Source of the DNA: Desulfobaccales bacterium
GTDB taxonomy: Bacteria; Desulfobacterota; Desulfobaccia; Desulfobaccales; 0-14-0-80-60-11
DNA length: 64,000 nucleotides
Assembly: GCA_041648175.1 (NCBI GenBank)
Contig: JBAZPO010000011.1
Span: 1-64,000 of the forward strand
Direction: 5' to 3'
The translations under genes were made by a program, and so were the position numbers. Every line of letters begins with the position of its first letter. The stretch's first letter is position 1. The notes under the pieces were generated by a model that had not been told where the DNA came from, made no database searches, and saw nothing but the letters and a program-made list of their open reading frames with translations. This document shows, piece by piece, positions 33,865-43,457 of this stretch.

Positions 33865-33935
33865 TCGTAGGCCTGGTGGCCGTAGCTTTGATTGTCTATC
33901 TCTTCGTAGTGCTGTTGCGCCCCCATAAGTTTTAA
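33852..33935 (+). CDS. kdpF: KdpF subunit of the potassium-transporting ATPase
   Basis: A 27-residue single-helix peptide (MENLIVGLVAVALIVYLFVV, then LLRPHKF) of the usual KdpF length and position. It stabilises the KdpFABC complex in the inner membrane. The stop lies 15 nt before kdpA. Confidence 0.88.
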   Translation: MENLIVGLVAVALIVYLFVVLLRPHKF

Positions 33936-33950
33936 CCGGGAGAAACCTGT

Positions 33951-35753
33951 ATGAATGCGAATGGCTGGATACAGTTGGCTTTTTTCAGCATCGTCCTGTT
34001 GGCCCTGACGAAACCCATGGGCCTGTACCTGGTGCGGGTGCTGGATGTCAACGGTCGAACCTGGCTCGATCCGGCGTTGAAGCCGGTGGAGCGCCTGATT
34101 TATCGTGTCGCCGGAATTGATCCGACCAAAGAGCAAGATTGGCAGGGCTATGCCATTTCCGTCCTGATCTTCAGCCTGGTCACCCTGCTGTTGACTTATT
34201 TCATCCTGCGGCTGCAAGGGGTGCTGCCCCTCAATCCCCAGAGCTTTAGCGGGGTGTCGGGGGATTTAGCCTTTAATACCGCCGCCAGTTTCACCACCAA
34301 CACCAACTGGCAGAACTACGCCGGTGAGAGCACCCTGTCCTATCTTTCCCAGATGGTGGGGCTGGCCTTCCATAACTTCATTTCCGCCGCGGCCGGTATC
34401 GCAGTCGCCGCGGCCCTGGTCCGGGGCATCGCGCGGGACAAAACTGCAACCCTGGGCAACTTCTGGACCGATCTGACCCGGAGTTGCCTCTATCTGCTCC
34501 TGCCCATCTGCCTGGTCTTCGCCGTGTTTCTGGTTTCCCAGGGGATGATCCAGAACTTTAGCACCTACACAACCGCCAAGGTGGTGGAACCTTATACCAC
34601 CCAGGTCGTCAAAAAGGACGCCGGCGGCCAGGGGATAAAGGACGCTCAGGGCAACCCGCTTATGGAGGACGTCAAAGTCGAGACTCAGACGATTCCCCAA
34701 GGCCCCGTGGCTTCCCAGGTGGCTATCAAAATGCTGGGTACCAACGGCGGCGGCTTCTTCAACGCCAATGCGTCGCATCCCTTTGAGAACCCGACGCCGC
34801 TGACGAATTTCATACAAATATTATCCATCTTCTTGATACCGGCGGGATTGACCTATTACCTGGGCCGCATGGCGAGCAACCAGAAGCACGGTTGGTCGGT
34901 GTGGACTGCCATGTTTCTGCTGTTCCTGGTGGGGGTCCTGGTCTGCTGGTACGCCGAGGCGCACGGCAACCCCCGCCTGACGGCCTTAGGCGTCGACCAG
35001 ACCTGCGGCAATATGGAAGGCAAGGAAGTACGATTCGGCATCTTTAATTCCTCGCTCTTTGCCACGGTGACCACCGATGCTTCGTGCGGCGCGGTTAACT
35101 CCATGCACGACTCCTTCACGCCGCTGGGCGGGCTGGTGCCGATGTTTAATATCCAGTTGGGCGAGGTCGTCTTCGGCGGGGTGGGCGCAGGCCTCTTCGG
35201 GATGTTGGTTTTCGTGGTGCTGGCGATCTTTCTGGCCGGCCTTATGGTGGGCCGCACCCCGGAATACCTGGGGAAGAAGATCGAGTCCTTTGACATCCAG
35301 GTGGCGGCCCTGGCCATTCTGGTGCCCATCGTATTTCTCCTGGGCTTTGCTGCATTGGCCTCGACGACCGAGTGGGGCGTCAAGGCCCTGAACAATGCCG
35401 GGCCCCACGGCTTCAGCGAAATGCTCTATGCCTTTACATCATGCATCGGCAACAATGGCAGCGCCTTTGCGGGGCTCTCGGGCAACGCCCCTTGGTATAA
35501 TTTGACGCTTGGTCTGGCCACGCTCATCGGGCGCTTCCTGCTCATCGTGCCGGTGCTGGCTCTGGCCGGGAGCCTGGGGCGCAAAAAAACCGTGCCCCAA
35601 AGTGCCGGCAGTTTTCCGGTGTCCGGCCCCACCTTTACTTTCTTGCTTATCGGCACGGTCATCATCGTTGGGGCGTTGACCTTCTTCCCCGCCCTCAGTC
35701 TCGGACCCATTGTCGAGCACTTCTTAATGATCAATTCCAGCAAGCTTTTCTAA
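33951..35753 (+). CDS. kdpA: Potassium-transporting ATPase subunit KdpA
   Basis: A 600-residue channel-like subunit with about 10 transmembrane helices. Selectivity-filter segments are recognisable: TNTNWQNYAG, GTNGGGFFNANASHPFENPTPL, and CIGNNGSAFAGLS. It binds and conducts K+ in the Kdp pump. Preceded by kdpF and followed after 11 nt by kdpB. Confidence 0.97.
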   Translation: MNANGWIQLAFFSIVLLALTKPMGLYLVRVLDVNGRTWLDPALKPVERLIYRVAGIDPTKEQDWQGYAISVLIFSLVTLLLTYFILRLQGVLPLNPQSFSGVSGDLAFNTAASFTTNTNWQNYAGESTLSYLSQMVGLAFHNFISAAAGIAVAAALVRGIARDKTATLGNFWTDLTRSCLYLLLPICLVFAVFLVSQGMIQNFSTYTTAKVVEPYTTQVVKKDAGGQGIKDAQGNPLMEDVKVETQTIPQGPVASQVAIKMLGTNGGGFFNANASHPFENPTPLTNFIQILSIFLIPAGLTYYLGRMASNQKHGWSVWTAMFLLFLVGVLVCWYAEAHGNPRLTALGVDQTCGNMEGKEVRFGIFNSSLFATVTTDASCGAVNSMHDSFTPLGGLVPMFNIQLGEVVFGGVGAGLFGMLVFVVLAIFLAGLMVGRTPEYLGKKIESFDIQVAALAILVPIVFLLGFAALASTTEWGVKALNNAGPHGFSEMLYAFTSCIGNNGSAFAGLSGNAPWYNLTLGLATLIGRFLLIVPVLALAGSLGRKKTVPQSAGSFPVSGPTFTFLLIGTVIIVGALTFFPALSLGPIVEHFLMINSSKLF

Positions 35754-35764
35754 GGACCTTGACT

Positions 35765-37795
35765 ATGGCTGCCAAAATAAAATCTCGTTCTTTGTTTGAT
35801 AAGACCATACTCATCCCGGCGATCGGGGATTCCTTTCGCAAACTGGCCCCGCGCCTGATGGTGCAGAACCCGGTGATGTTTGTGGCCATGGCGGGCGCTC
35901 TCGTCACCACGGCCAAGCTCTTCTATACTCCGCTTCACGGCGGGTCCTTCGGCTTCTTCGTGCAGATCGCCCTCTGGCTCTGGTTTACGGTGCTGTTCGC
36001 CAACTTTGCCGAGGCCATGGCCGAAGGCCGGGGTAAGGCTCAAGCCGCAACTTTGCGCCGCACCCGCACGCAAACCATGGCGAATCGCCGTCTCCCTAAT
36101 GGGGTCATCGAGAGCGTTCCGGCAGAGTCCTTGCGCAAAGATGACATTTTCGTCGTCAAGGCCGGGGAGCCCATTCCTGCGGACGGTGAAGTCATCCAGG
36201 GCGCCGCGACCGTGGATGAGTCTGCCATCACCGGGGAATCGGCGCCAGTCATTCGCGAGGCCGGCGGCGACCGCAGCGCGGTGACCGGCGGCACCCGGGT
36301 GCTCTCTGACGAAATCGTGGTGCAGGTCACCGCCAACCCGGGGGAAAGTTTCATGGACCGGATGATTGGTCTCATTGAAGGGGCCAGCCGGCAGAAAACC
36401 CCCAACGAAATCGCTCTGACCATCCTGCTGGCTGCCCTGACCATCATTTTCCTCATGGTCATTGTGACCTTGAAACCCTTCGGGGCTTATGCCGGGGTAG
36501 TGTTTTCGGTGCCGGTGCTGGCTTCGTTGCTGGTCTGCTTGATCCCTACCACCATCGGGGGGCTTTTAAGCGCCATCGGCATCGCCGGCATTGACCGGCT
36601 GGTGCAGAAAAACGTGCTGGCCATGAGCGGCCGGGCTGCTGAGGCCGCGGGCGACGTGGACGTGTTGCTGCTGGACAAAACCGGCACCATCACCTTAGGC
36701 AACCGCCAGGCGGTGGAGTTCCTCCCCGCCCTGGGAATTGAGGCGAAAGAATTGGCTAACGTGGCGCAACTGGCCTCTCTGGCTGATGAAACCCCCGAGG
36801 GGCGCAGCATTGTGGTGCTGGCCAAAGAACATGGCTTGCGGGGGCGGGATCTGCATGAGTTCCCTCAGGCCCGTTTCGTGCCCTTCTCGGCCAAGACCCG
36901 CATGAGCGGCGTCGATATCGACGGAGACCGCTACCGGAAAGGGTCTGCGGATGCCCTCCGGGATTTTGTCGGTAAGTCCTTGCCCAAGGAAGTGGAAGGC
37001 GAGATCGAACGTATCGGCTTTTTGGGCGGCACGCCTTTAGTGGTCGCCAGCGCCGAAAAGGTCTTTGGAACTATTTACCTGAAAGATATTGTCAAGGGCG
37101 GTTTGCCGGACCGCTTTGAGCGTTTCCGGGCCATGGGGATCAAAACCATCATGATCACCGGCGATAATCCGCTCACCGCCGCGGCCATCGCCAAGGAGGC
37201 GGGGGTGGATGATTTCCTGGCCGAAGCCAAGCCCGAAGACAAGCTGGCCCTGATTCGCCGCCAGCAGGCGGCCGGGCATCTGGTGGCTATGACCGGCGAC
37301 GGGACCAATGACGCGCCGGCGCTGGCCCAGGCCGACGTGGGCGTAGCCATGAATACCGGCACCCAGGCGGCTAAAGAGGCCGGTAACATGGTGGACCTGG
37401 ATTCCAACCCGACCAAGCTCATCGAAGTCGTGGAAATCGGCAAACAACTGCTCATGACCCGTGGGGCGCTGACCACCTTCAGCGTAGCCAACGATGTAGC
37501 CAAATACTTTGCCATCATCCCCGCCATGTTGATGGTGACCTTCCCGCAGATCGCCCCGTTCAATATCATGAAACTGGCGTCGCCGGAAAGCGCCATCCTC
37601 AGCGCGGTGATCTTCAACGCCCTGATCATCATTGCCCTGGTGCCCTTGGCCTTAAAAGGCATCAAATTCCGGCCATTAGGGGCGGTGGCGATTCTGCGGC
37701 GCAACCTGCTGATCTATGGCCTGGGTGGGGTGTTGGCGCCGTTCATCGGGATCAAGCTCATCGACTTGATAATTGTCGCCTTTCGTCTGGTGTAA
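35765..37795 (+). CDS. kdpB: Potassium-transporting P-type ATPase subunit KdpB
   Basis: A 676-residue catalytic subunit. The phosphorylation site is Asp304 in DKTGTITLG, the actuator motif is TGES at 156-159, and the hinge motif is MTGDGTNDAPALAQADVGVAMN. It hydrolyses ATP to drive K+ uptake by KdpA. The ATG at 35765 is preferred over a TTG six bases earlier. Confidence 0.97.
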   Translation: MAAKIKSRSLFDKTILIPAIGDSFRKLAPRLMVQNPVMFVAMAGALVTTAKLFYTPLHGGSFGFFVQIALWLWFTVLFANFAEAMAEGRGKAQAATLRRTRTQTMANRRLPNGVIESVPAESLRKDDIFVVKAGEPIPADGEVIQGAATVDESAITGESAPVIREAGGDRSAVTGGTRVLSDEIVVQVTANPGESFMDRMIGLIEGASRQKTPNEIALTILLAALTIIFLMVIVTLKPFGAYAGVVFSVPVLASLLVCLIPTTIGGLLSAIGIAGIDRLVQKNVLAMSGRAAEAAGDVDVLLLDKTGTITLGNRQAVEFLPALGIEAKELANVAQLASLADETPEGRSIVVLAKEHGLRGRDLHEFPQARFVPFSAKTRMSGVDIDGDRYRKGSADALRDFVGKSLPKEVEGEIERIGFLGGTPLVVASAEKVFGTIYLKDIVKGGLPDRFERFRAMGIKTIMITGDNPLTAAAIAKEAGVDDFLAEAKPEDKLALIRRQQAAGHLVAMTGDGTNDAPALAQADVGVAMNTGTQAAKEAGNMVDLDSNPTKLIEVVEIGKQLLMTRGALTTFSVANDVAKYFAIIPAMLMVTFPQIAPFNIMKLASPESAILSAVIFNALIIIALVPLALKGIKFRPLGAVAILRRNLLIYGLGGVLAPFIGIKLIDLIIVAFRLV

Positions 37796-37807
37796 GGGGA
37801 ACAAATA

Positions 37808-38416
37808 ATGAATACTCAGGAATTGTTACGGGAAGTAAAAGTGTCAGCCTTGGTCACCGTGGCCCTGGTAATCTTGTTGTGCGGCGTTTACCCCCTGGTG
37901 GTGTGGGGTATCTCCCAAGCAGCCTTTCCGCATCAAGCCAACGGCTCTTTGGTGGAGCGACAGGGTCAGGCTGTGGGCAGCGCGCTCATTGTCCAAAATT
38001 TTACCGGCCCGCAGTACTTTCACCCGCGGCCCTCGGCCGCAGGCGAAACCGGCTATGACGGCACCAGTTCCGGGGGCAGCAACTTAGGGCCGCTGTCCGG
38101 CAAACTCGTGGACCAGGTTAAGGACCGTATTGCCGCGTATCGTGCGGAGAATAATCTGGCCCCTCATACCCTCATCCCGGCCGATGCCGTGACCGCCTCA
38201 GGCAGCGGGCTGGACCCTCATATCAGCCTGAAGAATGCGGCGATCCAGGCAAAACGGGTGACAGCCGCCAGGGGCCTAATCCCAGCCCAGGTAGCTAACC
38301 TTATTGAGACCTGCATTGATGGCCCCGGTTTGGGTTTCCTGGGCGAGCCCGGGGTCAATGTGCTTAAGCTTAACCTGGCCCTGGACGCCCTGACGAGTAG
38401 GTCCAATGCCGGATGA
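37808..38416 (+). CDS. kdpC: Potassium-transporting ATPase subunit KdpC
   Basis: A 202-residue subunit with one N-terminal membrane helix (residues 13-35) and a periplasmic domain containing QNFTGPQYFHPRPSA, SGGSNLGPLS and ASGSGLDPHISLKNA. It assists nucleotide binding and complex assembly. Its last 11 nt overlap the start of the KdpD N-terminal half. Confidence 0.96.
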   Translation: MNTQELLREVKVSALVTVALVILLCGVYPLVVWGISQAAFPHQANGSLVERQGQAVGSALIVQNFTGPQYFHPRPSAAGETGYDGTSSGGSNLGPLSGKLVDQVKDRIAAYRAENNLAPHTLIPADAVTASGSGLDPHISLKNAAIQAKRVTAARGLIPAQVANLIETCIDGPGLGFLGEPGVNVLKLNLALDALTSRSNAG

Positions 38417-39560
38417 TAAAGCCCTCAGTTTCCTTCGCCTGATCCGCCGGGCTCAGCGCGGCAGGCTTAAGGTCTATCTGGGCTATGGGGCCGGGGTCGG
38501 GAAGACCTGGCAGATGCTCAAGGAAGGCCACCGCCTGCAAAAAGAGGGTATTGATGTGGTCGCGGGCCTGGTGGAGACGCATGGCCGGGAAGAAACCGCC
38601 CAACTCATCGAAGGCCTGGAAGTCGTGCCCCGCCGCCAGGTGCAGTATCGCGGCATCACCCTTGAGGAGATGGACCTGGACGCCGTCCTGGCCCGTCGGC
38701 CCGAAGTTGCTCTGGTGGACGAACTGGCCCACACCAATGTCCCCGGCAGCAAAAACGGCAAACGCTATGAAGATGTACAGGACCTGCTCTCGGCAGGGAT
38801 TCACGTCATTAGCACCCTCAACGTCCAGCATCTTGAAAGCCTCTATGATACCGTGGAAGCGCAGATCGGGGTGAGAGTTTATGAGCGGGTTCCCGATGCT
38901 GTTTTGGCCGAGGCTGATGAGATCGTCAACGTGGACCTGGCCCCGGAGGATTTACAGCAGCGGCTGCGGGAGGGGAAGATTTATCCCCATGAACGGGTTT
39001 CCACGGCCCTGGAAAACTTTTTTAAACGTGCCAACCTCAATCAACTGCGGGAGTTGACCCTGCGGGAACTCGCGGCTCAAATCGACCTCAAACGCCGGGC
39101 CGAACCGGAAGAGGAACATGATACCGCGCCCGACCAGGTCATGGTGTGCCTGAGTTCCCGCGGCCCCAACAGCGCGGCGCTGCTGCGGTACGGTTCCCGA
39201 CTCGCCGGCCGTTTGAACCGAAATTGGTATGCAGTTTATGTACAGACGCCCCAGGAAGAACCCACCGCCATCGACGCCACCACCCAACGCCAGATCTCCG
39301 ATACCTTGACCCTGGCCAAGCAATTAGGTGCCCAGGTTTTTCCCTTTAAGGGCGAAGATGTGGCGGAGACTATTTTGCACTTCGCGAAGGAATACCGGGT
39401 GGGACACATCGTGATCGGCAAGCCGGGGCCGCTGCCCGCCTGGAGGCGCTGGCTGGGAGGAAAAACCATTGTGGAGCAGCTAATCCGCAAGGGGCACGGG
39501 ATCACTATCGTGGTAGTGGATACGCAGTTAAAATCGGAGGATGATGCCTTCAATGGCTAA
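38406..39560 (+). CDS. KdpD N-terminal sensor half (no kinase domain)
   Basis: A 384-residue protein equal to the cytoplasmic N-terminus of KdpD. The KdpD sensor domain holds a Walker-A-like GYGAGVGKT (26-34), GLVETHGREET and LVDELAHTNVPGSKN. A USP-like domain follows at about 245-375 (PDQVMVCLSSRGPNSAALLR ... HIVIGKPG). It then stops: the four membrane helices, GAF, HisKA and ATPase domains of full KdpD are missing and are encoded separately on the opposite strand (40373-42337). Stand-alone KdpD N-termini are known in cyanobacteria and Deinococcus. It is in the kdpFABC operon, overlapping kdpC. Confidence 0.9.
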   Translation: MPDDKALSFLRLIRRAQRGRLKVYLGYGAGVGKTWQMLKEGHRLQKEGIDVVAGLVETHGREETAQLIEGLEVVPRRQVQYRGITLEEMDLDAVLARRPEVALVDELAHTNVPGSKNGKRYEDVQDLLSAGIHVISTLNVQHLESLYDTVEAQIGVRVYERVPDAVLAEADEIVNVDLAPEDLQQRLREGKIYPHERVSTALENFFKRANLNQLRELTLRELAAQIDLKRRAEPEEEHDTAPDQVMVCLSSRGPNSAALLRYGSRLAGRLNRNWYAVYVQTPQEEPTAIDATTQRQISDTLTLAKQLGAQVFPFKGEDVAETILHFAKEYRVGHIVIGKPGPLPAWRRWLGGKTIVEQLIRKGHGITIVVVDTQLKSEDDAFNG

Positions 39561-39631
39561 CTGGCAATTTTTGAGAGGGAGAGAGGGAATGGTCCACGCC
39601 CTTGCCCCGATTTTAAAGGTCCTTTCGAGAC

Positions 39632-40330
39632 TTATTCCTTAAACCTCAGCCGGTATCCCACCCCCGGTTCGGTGCTTAAATAGGCCGGGCGCGTCGGGTC
39701 GGCTTCCAATTTGTGGCGGAGATGGTGAATGTAGTTGCGCAGATAATGCCCTTGCTCATCGCTGCCATAACCCCAGACTTCTTTCAAGAGTTGCCTCTGC
39801 GTAACCACCTTGCCGCTATGACGCACTAATACGGCTAATAGTTTAAACTCGATGGGGGTAAGATGAATTTCCTCTCCCCCCACCCAAACCAGGCGCTGGG
39901 CCAGGTCCACCCGCAGCTCTCCGGTTTGGAAGACCGGGCCCTCGCCGCCCCGGGAGCGGGTGAGGTGACGGATAGCCACTCTGATGCGGGCGGAGAGTTC
40001 CTCCACGCTAAAGGGCTTGGCCAAATAGTCATCAGCGCCGGCGTCCAGGCCTTCCACTTTCTCTTTATCCTTACCACGGGCCGAGATCACAATGATCGGA
40101 GTTGTGGACCACTCCCGAATTCTTTTGATCACTTCCAGGCCATCAAGATCGGGCAAGCCTAAATCCAGCAGGATAATATCGGGATTATGCAAGGCCGTCA
40201 GATTAATCGCCTCCGCTCCGGTGATGGCCTCCAGCAGTTTAAACCCTTGGGCTTCCAAAGCCGTTTTCAAAAAACGGCGAATAGGAACCTCATCTTCGAC
40301 TATCAGCACAAGCCAACCGGAATCGGACAC
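39632..40330 (-). CDS. kdpE: KdpE-like OmpR-family response regulator
   Basis: A 232-residue regulator with a receiver domain (VEDE motif, phospho-Asp in DIILLDLGLPDLDG, Lys in AKPFSVEEL) and a winged-helix DNA-binding domain (LTPIEFKLLAVLVRHSGKVVTQRQLL, YLRNYIHHLRHKLE). The GTG at 40330 has GGAGG 10 nt upstream, giving the usual KdpE length; an earlier GTG at 40357 is possible. It follows the KdpD kinase half by 42 nt and converges on the kdp operon, whose promoter it may control. Confidence 0.9.
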   Translation of the reverse strand: MSDSGWLVLIVEDEVPIRRFLKTALEAQGFKLLEAITGAEAINLTALHNPDIILLDLGLPDLDGLEVIKRIREWSTTPIIVISARGKDKEKVEGLDAGADDYLAKPFSVEELSARIRVAIRHLTRSRGGEGPVFQTGELRVDLAQRLVWVGGEEIHLTPIEFKLLAVLVRHSGKVVTQRQLLKEVWGYGSDEQGHYLRNYIHHLRHKLEADPTRPAYLSTEPGVGYRLRFKE

Positions 40331-40372
40331 GGAATTTCTGCCTCCATACCAGGACACGCGAGCCTGAAGAAG

Positions 40373-42337
40373 TTATTGATCGTCATTTGCTTCTAGAGGC
40401 AAGGTGAACCTTACGGTTGCTCCCCCACCAGGACGATTTTCCGCCCATATCCGCCCGCCGTGGGCTTCCACGATGGCCCGGCAAATGGACAGTCCCAAGC
40501 CGTAACCTTTCTGGTCAAGATTACGGGTACCGCGCTCGAACATCTCAAATATCCGTTGCAGATCTTCCGGGGGAAACCCGGGGCCGGAATCGCTCACTTC
40601 CACTTCAATCTCCTGGTCCTGCTTAACGGCCCTGATGGCCAGGGGAGACCCGGGCGGGGTGTACTTGAGCGAGTTTTCCAGCAAGTTAATAAATATCTGT
40701 TCCGCCAGAGCCGAATCCAGTGGCACCATGGGCAGATCAGGGGGCAGAGTTGTCGTCACCGGTCGGTCTGCCAGCTTTTTCTCCAAACGGTTAAGCGCCG
40801 CGCCCACAACTTCTTCCAGAGGCTGCAATTCCTTGTGCAACTTGAGCGAGCCTGACTCCAGCAGAGCGATATTCAGAAGGTTACTGACCAAACGGCTCAG
40901 TCTCTCCGCCTCATCATAGATGTTGTGGAGCATTTCCCGGGCCGGTTCGTCTTCCAGCCGCCCCTTCAAATTCATCAGACTGCTGGCGGAACCCATAATA
41001 GCCGCCAAAGGCGTTTGAAAGTCATGGGTGATGGAAGAGAGCAGCGAGGAACGCAAGCGCTCGGTTTCCATGGAAATCTGCGCGTCCAGGGCCGCCTTCT
41101 CCAGGTGCTCGACTCCCAAAGCCAGCGCGACCTGCTTTGTCAAGGATTCAAGGAAACGCAGGCGAAATTGCTCCGGCAACAGCCAGTGGGGCGATTCCGG
41201 GGCTCGGGGCCGTAAGGCCAAAACGCCTAAGGTGGCGTTAGTCGCCTGCAAGGGCACATAGAGAATCTCGGAAGCAGGTGAATTTTGGGTCCCCCACCCG
41301 GCCGTCCGCCCGTTCTCATACGTCCATTGGGCCACGTTCATTTCTTTAATGATGTCTTTGTGAAAGACCGAGGCAAGATCACCTGCGGCCACGTGGACGC
41401 GGCCTTTTTCGTCGGGCAGCAGTGCCACCACCTGACACCCAAGGATCTTCGCGATATTCTCCACCGCGACCTGGAGAATCTGCTCAACGTCCCTGGCGCC
41501 GGCGAGTTGCCGGCTGAGGTCATACGCCGCGGCCGTCTGGCGCTCCTGAGAACGCGCAGCTTCGGCTTGCCGTCGAATCAGGGTGGTCAGGTGACTGATC
41601 ACCAGGGCCACCAGGAACATCACCCCGAAGGTGAGGATATAATGGTTTGCCTCCACCGCAAAGGTAAATCGGGGCGGGACAAAACAGAAGTCAAAGGCTA
41701 AAACGCTCAAGAGAGAAACCAGGATAGCCGGTCCCCGCCCGCAATAAATGGCAGTGACCATCACCCCCAGCAGATAAACCATAATGAGATTGGGAAGTTC
41801 GAAGTAAGGGAACATCAGAAAGGAAAGAGCGGTGGCTATGACAAAATATAGGAGTCCCATCTCATATTCAGGCCGATGGATGCCCTTCGGCTGAACCAGA
41901 TCCGGTGACTCTTTCGTTTCTCCCGGTGCTCCCGTCAGGACATAAACATCGATATCGCCGCCCAAACGCACCAATTCGTCCACCGGACTCCGGGAAATAA
42001 GCTCTCTCCACCGCGACCGGCGCGGTTTGCCGGTAATAATCTTGGAGATATTCCGCCTGCGGGCGAAGGTGATAATCTCGGCGGCGATGGCACGACCTCT
42101 CAAGGTGATGGTTTCCGCGCCCAATTGCTCGGCCAGCCGCAGATTATAGACGGCTCGGTTCCGTTCTGCCTCCGGCAACCGCAGCATCCTGGGGTCCTCG
42201 ACGTAGACGGCAAACCATTCCGCCTGCAAACGGCTGGCCATTTGCTGAGCAGATCTGATCAAATCGATGCAGGCAGGATTCGGGCCTACGCATACGAGGA
42301 TTCTTTCTATCGTGGCGTTCACCTTGTCTGACCTCAT
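40373..42337 (-). CDS. KdpD-type sensor kinase half (USP-4TM-GAF-HisKA-HATPase)
   Basis: A 654-residue protein with its own USP-like domain (residues 10-130), a four-helix DUF4118 membrane block (about 160-260), a GAF domain (about 285-410), HisKA with phospho-His in SSITHDFQTPLAAIMGSA, and an ATPase domain with DSGPGFPPEDL and KGYGLGLSICRAIVEAHGG. It corresponds to the C-terminal half of KdpD plus a duplicate USP domain, lacking the N-terminal KdpD sensor module carried at 38406-39560. GAGGGAA precedes the ATG at 42337. It is probably co-transcribed with kdpE. Confidence 0.92.
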   Translation of the reverse strand: MRSDKVNATIERILVCVGPNPACIDLIRSAQQMASRLQAEWFAVYVEDPRMLRLPEAERNRAVYNLRLAEQLGAETITLRGRAIAAEIITFARRRNISKIITGKPRRSRWRELISRSPVDELVRLGGDIDVYVLTGAPGETKESPDLVQPKGIHRPEYEMGLLYFVIATALSFLMFPYFELPNLIMVYLLGVMVTAIYCGRGPAILVSLLSVLAFDFCFVPPRFTFAVEANHYILTFGVMFLVALVISHLTTLIRRQAEAARSQERQTAAAYDLSRQLAGARDVEQILQVAVENIAKILGCQVVALLPDEKGRVHVAAGDLASVFHKDIIKEMNVAQWTYENGRTAGWGTQNSPASEILYVPLQATNATLGVLALRPRAPESPHWLLPEQFRLRFLESLTKQVALALGVEHLEKAALDAQISMETERLRSSLLSSITHDFQTPLAAIMGSASSLMNLKGRLEDEPAREMLHNIYDEAERLSRLVSNLLNIALLESGSLKLHKELQPLEEVVGAALNRLEKKLADRPVTTTLPPDLPMVPLDSALAEQIFINLLENSLKYTPPGSPLAIRAVKQDQEIEVEVSDSGPGFPPEDLQRIFEMFERGTRNLDQKGYGLGLSICRAIVEAHGGRIWAENRPGGGATVRFTLPLEANDDQ

Positions 42338-42622
42338 GAAATTCCCTCATTTGTGGCCGGTTTTTTACTAGTCATAAGGGTAAATCATCAATAATCATAA
42401 TGTCGTAAAAATTATTACCGCTCCTGTAAATTTTCTATAAAAATTGCAAGACCGTGAGATGGACTGTGACCTTAATAGGCTTAGGGGGCAGAAAACTTTC
42501 CTTTCTCAGTCGACCCCGGGACAGCCTGTTTTACCTTAAATTATTTGGTTAATATTCACCGATATGTTCACCTAAATTGGGCTATAATTCAGCTTACAAC
42601 ATTATCTTGGGGGCGCGGCGGC

Positions 42623-43381
42623 ATGGGTAAGGCATCTAAGGGCAAAAAGTTTAGTAAGAACCGACGATCTGCCGGCTCAGCCAGCCGCGCCTTGCCGACG
42701 AGCCCGGTCAATCCAGGTATCGTCCGTACCGCCCGGGAAAATGTGGTTGAGATCGTCCATCAAGGCCGGGGGCTGGACCGGGTTTTGGAAATCGCCACCA
42801 GTGCCTTTTTCCTGGCTGAGCACCTGGTATGGCGCTTTGAAGCTGAAAACCCGCTCCCCCAACCCTTGGCCTGCCAGGAAGGCTGCGACGCCTGCTGCCA
42901 TAATCTGGTGGAACTGACTCCCCCGGAAGCCCTGCTCCTCGGCCACCATATCCACCGGCATTTTTCCGACGGGGAAAAAAACCTGGTGCTGACCCAGGTG
43001 GCCAAAAACCTCTCCATGGCCGCGGGTAAAAGCAAAGTTGCGCTCGCCACCCTGAGACAAGAGCTGCCCTGCCCCTTGTTGCGCGATCGCAAATGTTCGG
43101 TCTACCCCATCAGGCCCCTGGTCTGCCGCGCCATGCACGCCCTGAACCGGGAGCGCTGCGAGGCCGACTTACATTCCGGCAGCCTGGCTGGAAGTCAATA
43201 CTACGAACACCGCCACGCCACTGTCCTGTCGGTGAGCGCCGGCATCTTGGAGGGCTGCCGGGCCGTGGGCTGCCAGGCCGGGACGTTGAGCCTGGACCGG
43301 GCCCTGCATGATTTTTTCACCCAGGAAAATTGTGCGGAGAGATGGATAACTGGGGAAGCCGTATTCAGATCACCGGCTTGA
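42623..43381 (+). CDS. YkgJ-family cysteine-cluster protein
   Basis: A 252-residue protein of the YkgJ/zinc-or-iron chelating family. The cysteine cluster begins CQEGCDACC near residue 97 and continues with CPLLRDRKCSVYPIRPLVCRAMHA. The first ~40 residues are Lys/Arg/Ser-rich. The start is taken at ATG 42623, before GKASKGKK. A metal-binding function is likely, but the biological role is unknown. Neighbours do not clarify it. Confidence 0.82.
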   Translation: MGKASKGKKFSKNRRSAGSASRALPTSPVNPGIVRTARENVVEIVHQGRGLDRVLEIATSAFFLAEHLVWRFEAENPLPQPLACQEGCDACCHNLVELTPPEALLLGHHIHRHFSDGEKNLVLTQVAKNLSMAAGKSKVALATLRQELPCPLLRDRKCSVYPIRPLVCRAMHALNRERCEADLHSGSLAGSQYYEHRHATVLSVSAGILEGCRAVGCQAGTLSLDRALHDFFTQENCAERWITGEAVFRSPA

Positions 43382-43386
43382 AGGAG

Positions 43387-43417
43387 TCCCGGGAGAGCCT
43401 TGCCCTGCCTCCCGGGA
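43387..43417. terminator. TCCCGGGAG/CTCCCGGGA hairpin between convergent genes
   Basis: A perfect 9-bp stem with a 13-nt loop just after the YkgJ gene and before the convergent DsrE gene. No T-run follows, so it is only a candidate bidirectional terminator. Confidence 0.4.
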
Positions 43418-43457
43418 GCCCTGATGTTAGTTAAGCCTGGAAGGGAAATTATCAGAC

